Below are positions 16,168 to 23,736 of a stretch of 64,000 nt of DNA, in pieces (position 1 is the first letter of the stretch; every line of letters begins with the position of its first letter). Below the pieces are notes generated by a model that saw only the letters and a list, made by a program, of their open reading frames with translations, made no database searches and was not told the DNA's origin. The DNA comes from Clostridium cadaveris (GTDB lineage: Bacteria; Bacillota; Clostridia; Clostridiales; Clostridiaceae). Location of the stretch: NCBI RefSeq assembly GCF_020911725.1, contig NZ_CP076620.1, positions 2,741,001 through 2,805,000 on the forward strand, read 5' to 3'. A program made the position numbers and the translations under genes.

Positions 16168-17541
16168 ATGAGTGACAACTCAAATCTTTCTAATGAGAAT
16201 TCTCTAAAGAGAGAACTTGGCCTGACAGCTGCTATAGCTATTGTAATAGGAAATACTATAGGTTCAGGTATTTTCATGTCCCCAACTTCTATGGCTTTAG
16301 TGTCTGACCCCATAACTACTATTATAGCTTGGATTATAACAGCCATAGGTTCAATTTTACTTGCTCTTAGTTTCACAAATCTATCTAGCAGATTCCCTGA
16401 AACAGGAGGACCTATAATCTATACTGAAAAAGCTTTTGGAAGCTTTGCAGCTTTCTTGGTATCATGGCTCTACTGGGTAGGCTCCTGGGTTGGAAATGCA
16501 GCTATAATAACTGCTTGCATAAATTATTTATCACATTTTTTTCCTATACTTCAATCAAATGGTCTTTTATCATTCTTAATTTCAACATTTATTGTTTGGG
16601 GATTTACATACATAAATATTAGAGGAGTTAAGGAAGCTGGTTTTATCGGAATCATTACCACTGTTTTAAAAATACTTCCTCTTTTAGTATTTTTAATAAT
16701 TGCTTTTTCAAAGTTTGATGCTACAAATCTTATTACTCCAGTTGGAAGCACTACACCTCATGGAGTATCTACACTACCATCAGCTATAGCTGTTGCACTA
16801 TGGAGTTTTATAGGGCTTGAAAGCTGCACAGTAACTGCTGGAGAGATTAAAAACGCTGAAAAAATAGTAAGGAAAAGCACCATAATAGGTATAAGTTTTG
16901 CTGGAATTATTTATTTGCTTATATCTATAGCTGCAGCTGGAGCCATACCTCAAGAAATGCTTATGTCCTCAACTGCTCCTTTAGCTCAAATAATTGATTA
17001 CGTAACTGGTTCAAGCTGGGGTGGAAACTTTATAGCCATAGGAGCTATAATCTCTACTTTAGGAGCAACCTCTGGTTGGCTTATGACAACAGCTAGAAGT
17101 TCATTTTCTGCTGCTGAGAGAAACATATTTCCAAAAGTATTCTACAAAGTTCATCCTAAGTATAAAACACCAGTGTCTTCTCTTGTAATAAGCGGTATCT
17201 TAACTAACTTACTGCTAATTTTAAATTACGTATCATCTTTAAATACAGCATTTAATTTCATGATACTACTTGCTACTTTATCATTTCTTCCAATTTATAC
17301 TATATGTGTATGTGCAGAAGTGGTACTTTTGTTTAAGAAAGATGAGTTGTTTACTAGAAAAGGACTTAAAAAATCTATTATTGTAGCACTGTCATTTGCA
17401 TATAGCATATATGCTATTTATGGTTCAGGATTTGAAACTGTAACTTTCGGATTTATATTAATGCTTCTCGGCATTCCATTTTACGTATATATGATGTTCC
17501 AAAATGACAGACTTCCAAAAGATTCAATTCAAAATAAGTAA
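16168..17541 (+). CDS. APC-family amino acid permease
   Basis: 457-residue polytopic transporter with about 12 membrane helices. The helix-1 motif GNTIGSGIFMSP and FPETGGPIIYTEKAFG are the APC signatures for amino acid/polyamine/organocation carriers; the layout resembles the SteT/YfnA-like branch. Substrate cannot be fixed from sequence. Ribosome site GGAGG 7 bp ahead. Monocistronic, ending in a strong hairpin. No T-box or other riboswitch was seen upstream. Confidence 0.9.
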   Translation: MSDNSNLSNENSLKRELGLTAAIAIVIGNTIGSGIFMSPTSMALVSDPITTIIAWIITAIGSILLALSFTNLSSRFPETGGPIIYTEKAFGSFAAFLVSWLYWVGSWVGNAAIITACINYLSHFFPILQSNGLLSFLISTFIVWGFTYINIRGVKEAGFIGIITTVLKILPLLVFLIIAFSKFDATNLITPVGSTTPHGVSTLPSAIAVALWSFIGLESCTVTAGEIKNAEKIVRKSTIIGISFAGIIYLLISIAAAGAIPQEMLMSSTAPLAQIIDYVTGSSWGGNFIAIGAIISTLGATSGWLMTTARSSFSAAERNIFPKVFYKVHPKYKTPVSSLVISGILTNLLLILNYVSSLNTAFNFMILLATLSFLPIYTICVCAEVVLLFKKDELFTRKGLKKSIIVALSFAYSIYAIYGSGFETVTFGFILMLLGIPFYVYMMFQNDRLPKDSIQNK

Positions 17542-17552
17542 TATAAAAAAAC

Positions 17553-17579
17553 GTCAGAGAATAAACATTATTCTCTGAC
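17553..17579. terminator. Terminator after the permease
   Basis: Perfect 11-bp stem GTCAGAGAATA / TATTCTCTGAC with 5-nt loop; T-rich on both sides, so it may also end the short minus-strand gene at 17606. Confidence 0.85.
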
Positions 17580-17605
17580 AATATTTTTGTAATCAAAATC
17601 TTATG

Positions 17606-17725
17606 TTAATCTTGTGAAGTTGATTTTTTTATATCTTTTGTTTGATTTTTTTTATCTTTAGCTAAAGTGGCAACAAGTGCTCCTAAAGCTGCTGCTGTTA
17701 TTATTAATTTTGACTTTTTTTTCAT
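17606..17725 (-). CDS. 39-residue membrane peptide
   Basis: Short gene with a very good ribosome site (TTTAGGAGG, 7 bp before ATG). The product begins MKKKSKLIITAAALGALVAT, a basic start and one hydrophobic helix, then a Lys-rich hydrophilic tail (DKKNQTKDIKKSTSQD). It looks like a single-pass small membrane protein or an uncleaved signal-like peptide. No family recognised. It is isolated between the permease and the S24 gene and has access to the shared terminator. The strength of the ribosome site and the clear amphiphilic pattern are the reasons for calling it. Confidence 0.65.
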   Translation of the reverse strand: MKKKSKLIITAAALGALVATLAKDKKNQTKDIKKSTSQD

Positions 17726-17816
17726 AGCTATGCCTCCTAAAGCAATATTAATCTATGATTTACTGTTAGTATTTATACTATATCACATATATTTTCAAAT
17801 TAAAACCTTTAAAATT

Positions 17817-18872
17817 TTAAATTTTCTTTACTATTGCTACAGCTAGTCCTAATATTGTTCCCATATTTTCTCTTAAATTTATTGGATTATATTTTGGATT
17901 TTCAGGCATCAAATAAGCTTCCTTACTATTAAGTTTAAGTCTCTTTAATGTAGCTTCTCCATCTAAATCTACTGCAACTATATCCCCATTATTGGCCGAA
18001 TTCTGCTGTCTTATAAGTACATAATCTCCATTATTTATATCCGCATTTTTCATACTATCTCCTCTTACTTGAAGAAAGAAGCAATTTTTAACTCCTCTTA
18101 ACATGTAGTCAGGTATATAAAAATGGTCTTCTGCTACAGGATTTATTTCTATAGGTTCTCCAGCTGCTATATTGCTATATAATGGAACTTCTATAAGGCT
18201 CTTTTTATCAACATACTCCTTATTTTCTCCTATAATTATCTCTTCTAATTTTGATATTTCTCTCTTATATGAAATGGCATTTCCATGTCTTAAATCTACA
18301 TATTTAAAACATTCAAACTCCGTATCTATGTTACTTTCACAATTTCTTTCATTTACGCATTCTTTTGTATTGTTCATATTATCTTTTTTAGGTAAAGCAT
18401 ATCTTACATTTTTAAATTTTATAGATATGCCAGATTTCTTTATTCTATCTCTATTTTCAGCTAATATACTCAAGCAAGGTTTACAGTCATGATTTAAAAA
18501 CTCTAATATTTCGTCTCTATAACAATTAAATGCTTTCACTCCTTCAATAAATATGTGACTATAATTTTCTAGTGATGTCATATTATTTAATTCTTCTAAA
18601 GGATAGAATGCTACGCCAACATTTAAAAAGCTAAATAATGATAAGTAATCTCTGCTTTGATCTATTTGTAAAAACTTAGTTTGAATTTCATCTAAATTTT
18701 CCTTCTCAGCTAGATAGATTATATTTTGTTTTTCATTTAAACAATAATTATTTTTTAAGTAAGCAATTCTATTAAGACTCAAATCTCTATACCATTCGCA
18801 GGGTCCTCTAAGAACATTTAAGCAATAAGGCTTACTTTTTATATAATTTTTTTCCTTCTTAGTAAACTCCAT
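17817..18872 (-). CDS. S24/LexA-like autoprotease with a helicase-like N-terminal domain
   Basis: 351 residues. Residues about 228-351 are an S24 LexA-like peptidase: scissile Ala-Gly at 237-238 (NIAAGEP), nucleophile Ser273 (VRGDSM), general base Lys310 (GEATLKRL). There is no winged-helix DNA-binding domain. Residues 1-150 resemble the start of SF1 helicases with motifs eroded: LNVLRG then NRIAYLKNNY around a lost P-loop (residues 24-30 are PCEWYRD), a Walker-B-like HIFIEG (106-111) and a motif-III-like CLSILAENRDRI. So probably an SOS-type self-cleaving protein whose N-terminus is a dead NTPase fold (inference). Divergent from the next gene over 84 bp. Confidence 0.8.
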   Translation of the reverse strand: MEFTKKEKNYIKSKPYCLNVLRGPCEWYRDLSLNRIAYLKNNYCLNEKQNIIYLAEKENLDEIQTKFLQIDQSRDYLSLFSFLNVGVAFYPLEELNNMTSLENYSHIFIEGVKAFNCYRDEILEFLNHDCKPCLSILAENRDRIKKSGISIKFKNVRYALPKKDNMNNTKECVNERNCESNIDTEFECFKYVDLRHGNAISYKREISKLEEIIIGENKEYVDKKSLIEVPLYSNIAAGEPIEINPVAEDHFYIPDYMLRGVKNCFFLQVRGDSMKNADINNGDYVLIRQQNSANNGDIVAVDLDGEATLKRLKLNSKEAYLMPENPKYNPINLRENMGTILGLAVAIVKKI

Positions 18873-18956
18873 TTTTTATTCCTTTCTATTTGCTATATAC
18901 TTATTTTACAATATATGGTATAATATATAATATATTCCTACTGATGAGGTGATGTA

Positions 18957-20429
18957 ATGTATCTTAAGTTAAATAATATAAATGTACGAATCAATAATAA
19001 AAATTATATCATAAAATCCGAAGATAATAACAGTTGTCTAAATATATATAATGGTGTTTTTTTAAAGATGCAGATATATGTTAATACTTTAAATCTTTCT
19101 ATAATAAATACTTCAAAAAACGATATTATACTTAATAATCTTTCTTTCGAAGCATTTAGTCTAAATAAAAAAGATTATGACTCTATACTGCAATATGATA
19201 ATTCCCTAAAAAAACCTGTAGAAATTCACCCTATAAAGGATAAAATTGCGAGTTCCTACCTTTTCACCGCTTTCTCAAGCAATGATTACGCTAATTTTCT
19301 TATAGGGTTTTTAGGGTCTAAAACTTCGTATACTTCTATAAACTTTGATTACTCTAAAAATAATATTTCAATAAATCCAAGTTATAATTTTGTAAGTCAT
19401 ATTTTAAAAAGTGATGAAGAGATTATATTAGATCCTCTATATTTTTCTTGGGATATAAGTTATACCAACATGATATCTTCATATGTATCAAAAATATTAG
19501 ATATATATATAAATGAAATCCCTAAGAAAAATATGAAATTCTATGAAATGCAGAAACGTTCCTTACAATCAATGTTCTTTACAAAAAAACCACAGTCGTT
19601 TTCCCTGAAGGTCAATGGATCTTATGTTAAAAGCAAAAGTTCCACCCCTTATGCTATAGACATTTCGTCAAAAGATGGGCAAGATTACATACTTCTTTGG
19701 ATAAATGAGCACTTAAAAAACGATGTCCTAGAAATTCATGACTTAGTTGAATATCTGGAGCTTACTGCTTCAAAAAAAGTTTTTAATTCCTTTTACGAAA
19801 TAAACAACTTTCTTTCAATAATAAAAAAAGTGTTCCCTAATATAACTATATGCGTTTCTGATATTCCTATTGGATTATGCCCTGGATATAATATCGCTTA
19901 CAAAAAAATAGTTCATCAATCTAAAACTATTTTTTCAAGCCATTCAAAATATGAGTTTAATCATCAGTTTTTAATAAACTCTATTTTGTACAATTTATTT
20001 TATATCCACAATGAAAAACACGTTATAAAAAATGCTGAAATGAAAGAACTACTTGAGCTATTCATAAATACAAATTTTAAGGAATATGATTCTTCCAGTA
20101 TATACAATGATATATCACTTTCACTAAAAAAATCCCACAAAATACTTCCTTACTTGTACAAAAATAATGTGTTTGGATTTTTATTATATACTGATAGTGA
20201 CATATATATAGGTGTTTTTAATTTTTCTTCCAAAGCTTCATCTTTTACATGGAACTTTTCTTATGCTTTAAAAGATATAACTTTAGATGATATAGTTAAA
20301 AATGAGTTTAGCGACGAAAGTTTTATGATTTCAGATAATATATTGTCATTAAAAAAGGTACCTTCTATGAACTATATGTTATTTAAAAAATCAATCAATA
20401 AAAATAAGTATAAAGACGTTATTGCCTAG
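18957..20429 (+). CDS. Orphan protein, possibly a degenerate clan-D glycosidase
   Basis: 490 residues, not confidently recognised. No signal peptide. The order recalls GH36-type alpha-galactosidases: a beta-rich N-terminus, a linker (LDPLYFSWDISYTNMI), a middle alpha/beta region, and a C-terminal beta-sandwich-like stretch (IYIGVFNFSSKASSF to NYMLFKKS) of the kind that ends GH27/31/36 enzymes. The catalytic DxxK/Asp nucleophile pattern was not found, so if related it may be inactive. Ribosome site GAGGTGAT. It is divergent from the S24 gene and its stop codon lies inside a 54-bp palindrome. Confidence 0.7.
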   Translation: MYLKLNNINVRINNKNYIIKSEDNNSCLNIYNGVFLKMQIYVNTLNLSIINTSKNDIILNNLSFEAFSLNKKDYDSILQYDNSLKKPVEIHPIKDKIASSYLFTAFSSNDYANFLIGFLGSKTSYTSINFDYSKNNISINPSYNFVSHILKSDEEIILDPLYFSWDISYTNMISSYVSKILDIYINEIPKKNMKFYEMQKRSLQSMFFTKKPQSFSLKVNGSYVKSKSSTPYAIDISSKDGQDYILLWINEHLKNDVLEIHDLVEYLELTASKKVFNSFYEINNFLSIIKKVFPNITICVSDIPIGLCPGYNIAYKKIVHQSKTIFSSHSKYEFNHQFLINSILYNLFYIHNEKHVIKNAEMKELLELFINTNFKEYDSSSIYNDISLSLKKSHKILPYLYKNNVFGFLLYTDSDIYIGVFNFSSKASSFTWNFSYALKDITLDDIVKNEFSDESFMISDNILSLKKVPSMNYMLFKKSINKNKYKDVIA

Positions 20430-20454
20430 GCAATAACGTCTTTATACTTATTTT
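20401..20454. terminator. 54-bp perfect palindrome, bidirectional terminator containing both stop codons
   Basis: The sequence from 20401 to 20454 equals its own reverse complement, centred on CCTAGG. The plus gene stop TAG (20427-20429) and the minus gene stop TAA (20450-20448) both lie within it. TTATTTT ends each arm. Confidence 0.88.
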
Positions 20455-21809
20455 CTAAAAAGCTTTTCTTTTTTCTTTTTCATATAATACACAAATATTG
20501 ATGTAAGTATCACACCTTTAAACACACTACTTAAACTTATACTCCACCATACTCCGTTTAATCCAAGTAAATTTTCAGATGATAGTATATATGCAGCTGG
20601 CACTCTAAGTCCAGTGAAAATTACACTTACTACAGATGGTATCAGTGTCTTTCCAAGGCCATTAAATGCTCCGCTTGTAGTTATTTCAATACACATGAAG
20701 AGCTGAGAATAAGCAAGTATCCTCAAATAATCTTTTCCAAGCATTATAGCTTCTGCCTCTGGTATAAATAGTGAGAATATAAATTCTCCACCCACTATAA
20801 GCAAAATAGTGGTTATTGCTCCTACTGCAATGGCTAATCCCATAGTTGCCTTATATCCTTTAAAGATTCTGTCATACTTCTTAGCACCATAATTTTGACC
20901 AACAAAGGTTCCAAGAGCTGTTGAGAATCCCCCTGCTGTCATCCAAGTTATAGCCTCAATTTGAGTTCCTACTTTTTGAACTGCTATAGGCACTTCCCCC
21001 CATACTGCTATTATTCTTCCTATAAACATTCCAAACACAGTGAATAATCCACTTTGCAAAGCCACAGGCATACCTATTTTAGAAATCTTTTTTACATAAT
21101 TCCAATGAATTTTTTGAAGCAGAGTGAACTTAAAAAAGCTTTCTTTAGATTTTTTTATCTCTGCTATAAAGCATAAAGTTACAACTGCCTGCGCCATTAC
21201 TGTTGCAATAGCTGCTCCCTTTACTCCCATTACAGGAAAAGGTCCTACCCCAAATATAAGAATCGGGTCAGCAACTATGTTAAAAATAAGACCTAATGTA
21301 TTTATAAAAAATGGAGTTTTACTATTACCTGCCCCATTAAATATAGCCGTAAGCACTGGATTTATAAATGTAAAAATCATTCCTAAAGCCATAATTATAA
21401 GATACTCTTCAGCCATATTTACAACACCGCTTTCACCAAGCCTGAAAAATGATATAAGCTGTTTATTAAGCATTAAAATTATAGTACTGTAAATTATAGA
21501 TAGTATAATATTGACTTGTATACTATTTACTATGTATAGTCTTGTTTCATTTTCTCTTCCTTTTCCAATTGACTGAGCAACCTTTATTTCTGCTCCTGCT
21601 TTACATATCATAACTAATGAATTGGCAAACATTATAAAAAAACCTGCCGTTCCAACTGCAGCTACAGCACTGCTCCCCACTCTTCCAAGCCATAGCATGT
21701 CCGTCATATTATAGGCCATCTGCAAGAACGATGTACCCATAATAGGTAGCGCAAGTCTTATAAGACTTGGTACAATTTCCCCATCTATTAAGTTGATTCT
21801 TTTTGTCAC
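20448..21809 (-). CDS. MATE-family efflux transporter
   Basis: 453-residue polytopic carrier with twelve hydrophobic helices in two homologous halves. The N-terminal ALPIMGTSFLQMAYNMTDML and internal VALQSGLFTVFGMFIGRI are MatE signatures. Likely a Na+ or H+ coupled exporter of cationic or organic compounds in the DinF/NorM superfamily; substrate unknown. Starts with GTG behind GGGGGAATT. Convergent with the orphan gene and shares its palindrome. Confidence 0.92.
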   Translation of the reverse strand: MTKRINLIDGEIVPSLIRLALPIMGTSFLQMAYNMTDMLWLGRVGSSAVAAVGTAGFFIMFANSLVMICKAGAEIKVAQSIGKGRENETRLYIVNSIQVNIILSIIYSTIILMLNKQLISFFRLGESGVVNMAEEYLIIMALGMIFTFINPVLTAIFNGAGNSKTPFFINTLGLIFNIVADPILIFGVGPFPVMGVKGAAIATVMAQAVVTLCFIAEIKKSKESFFKFTLLQKIHWNYVKKISKIGMPVALQSGLFTVFGMFIGRIIAVWGEVPIAVQKVGTQIEAITWMTAGGFSTALGTFVGQNYGAKKYDRIFKGYKATMGLAIAVGAITTILLIVGGEFIFSLFIPEAEAIMLGKDYLRILAYSQLFMCIEITTSGAFNGLGKTLIPSVVSVIFTGLRVPAAYILSSENLLGLNGVWWSISLSSVFKGVILTSIFVYYMKKKKEKLFRK

Positions 21810-21921
21810 TGTTATAATTCCCCCTTTTTTAATAGTAACATTATTACTCTAATATCTAGCATTTGTTATGTCAAGATACAAATTTTCATTCCATAACTCT
21901 CTATTTATTGCATAAAAATAA

Positions 21922-21941
21922 CTAAGGATTAACATCCTCAG
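21922..21941 (-). terminator. Weak terminator after the MutS-like gene
   Basis: CTAAGGAT (21922-21929) / ATCCTCAG (21934-21941), one mismatch, downstream of the minus-strand operon end at 21952. Confidence 0.5.
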
Positions 21942-21951
21942 CTATTTTATA

Positions 21952-23733
21952 TTAACAATTTATACCGGCCATTCTCATAAGATACAATGCATTTTGTGTA
22001 GTGCTTATTCCCTTTCTAAGGGTATAATCAAATCTTATCTTACCGTCTTCATAATACTCTTCAAAATGATAATTGCTTATCTTTTCGTTTTCTATTTCTC
22101 CAAGTTCTAAGTCGTGAGTTGAAACAAGACCTAAAGTATTTAGTGTTGAAAGTTCATTTATAAGTATCTCTGCTCCTTTATGTCTGTCTCTTGAGTTAGT
22201 TCCCTTAAATATTTCATCTAATAGATAAAATACCCTCTCTCCTGATTTTACACTTTCTATTATAGCTTTAACCCTTAAAATTTCTGCATAAAAAGATGAT
22301 ATACTCTTTTCTAAATTATCACCAATTCTCATACATGTGTATATCTCCATAGGGCTACATTCAAAATTCTTAGCTCTTACAGCACTTCCACTATAAGCTA
22401 AAACTAAATTTATAGCTATAGTCCTCAAATATGTACTCTTTCCAGCCATATTTGAACCTGTTATAATCCATCCTTCTCCTTTATGAGTTAACGATATAGG
22501 ATTTCCTACTGCCTTTTCTCCTATAAGAGGATGCCTTATATCTTCCCCCTTAACTATAAAGTCATCTTTTATAATTGGAAATGCATAATCATCATTATTG
22601 TAATAAATATCTGCAAAAGAGCTTAATTCTTCAAATTCAGCTATAACATCAAGGACATCTTCTATATTGTCACCATATATCTTCTTCCAGCTGTTAAGTT
22701 TGTTATAGTAGTGAAAATCTAAAAAGAAAAGAATGTTCAATAAAAGGTATATGGCATTTTGTCTATCCTCTATTGTTTCAGTTAATTTTGTAAGCTCAAC
22801 AAATTCTTTGTAGCTGTCAAAACTCTGATTTTTTATCTTATCTTTAAGTCCTTTTAATAATCTGCTTTTATAATTTCTTCTTTCTATAAGTCTTAACATA
22901 TCTCTATAGGAAACCATAGCCTTATAGTGTTTTCCAACCATATCTAGACTGCTTCCTAAATTTTTCTTATTACCTTGAATTATTACTACATTTAAAAGCA
23001 CCATAGCCATAAAAAATCCAAATGATACTAAGTTAAGCATTGCAGCTATAAAGAATCCTATTGTCACGGCAGAGTCTATATAGAGCACCATTATAAACAT
23101 ATTAGATATGTCTTTTCCTTTTTCCTTTCCCCATTCTATAAAATCCTGAGGATTTAAGATATGTTCAGCATTTATAATAGCTTTGCCTTGTAATCTCTGT
23201 CTGAAACCAACAAGAGGAGATAATTCCTTTATAGCCTCCTGCCTGTTATATATAATATTCTTATCAAAACTCATATTTCCCTTAAGAATACGACTTAGTC
23301 TTTCTCTTCCTTTAAATGTAACAGCATTATTCATCCATTGAAATAAGGATGATGCCCCAAAGATATCCAAGTCATTGCAATAGTTATGTTCCTCATCTTT
23401 AAATTCTTCACCAGTATCTAGAATCTCTGCAAACTTTCCTTCAATTCTCTTGATTCCATTTAAATTAATATTTTTTAAGATCTTTACCTCTTTAATAAAG
23501 GCTATAACCTTAGAATGCTTTACCGCTATAAATATAAATGCAGTCAGCATAACCACAAGATTTATTATGAATAAATCCTCTCTGCGCATTTTATAAAATA
23601 CAACACATAGTACTATAGCTGCAAATGCTATTATAAGTCTTATATTACTGTAAGTTCTTGCAACCTTTAAAAGTTTATCTTGAAATTTCTCATATCCCCT
23701 AATACGATTATCATATTTATACCTTTTATTCAT
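21952..23733 (-). CDS. Membrane-anchored MutS-family ATPase
   Basis: 593 residues. Two hydrophobic hairpins (about residues 33-72 and 210-255) precede a MutS core/lever region (about 265-400) and a C-terminal MutS ATPase: Walker A GSNMAGKSTYLRT, Walker B VFYLLDEIFKGTNSRDRHKG, and ST-HDLELG. There is no mismatch-binding domain I, so it is not canonical MutS; clostridial relatives are annotated only as MutS-like. Last gene of an operon with SbcC/YhaN-like and SbcD-like genes, 3 bp after the stop of the former, hinting at a role in DNA end or structure processing at the membrane (inference). Confidence 0.85.
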   Translation of the reverse strand: MNKRYKYDNRIRGYEKFQDKLLKVARTYSNIRLIIAFAAIVLCVVFYKMRREDLFIINLVVMLTAFIFIAVKHSKVIAFIKEVKILKNINLNGIKRIEGKFAEILDTGEEFKDEEHNYCNDLDIFGASSLFQWMNNAVTFKGRERLSRILKGNMSFDKNIIYNRQEAIKELSPLVGFRQRLQGKAIINAEHILNPQDFIEWGKEKGKDISNMFIMVLYIDSAVTIGFFIAAMLNLVSFGFFMAMVLLNVVIIQGNKKNLGSSLDMVGKHYKAMVSYRDMLRLIERRNYKSRLLKGLKDKIKNQSFDSYKEFVELTKLTETIEDRQNAIYLLLNILFFLDFHYYNKLNSWKKIYGDNIEDVLDVIAEFEELSSFADIYYNNDDYAFPIIKDDFIVKGEDIRHPLIGEKAVGNPISLTHKGEGWIITGSNMAGKSTYLRTIAINLVLAYSGSAVRAKNFECSPMEIYTCMRIGDNLEKSISSFYAEILRVKAIIESVKSGERVFYLLDEIFKGTNSRDRHKGAEILINELSTLNTLGLVSTHDLELGEIENEKISNYHFEEYYEDGKIRFDYTLRKGISTTQNALYLMRMAGINC

Positions 23734-23736
23734 TCT

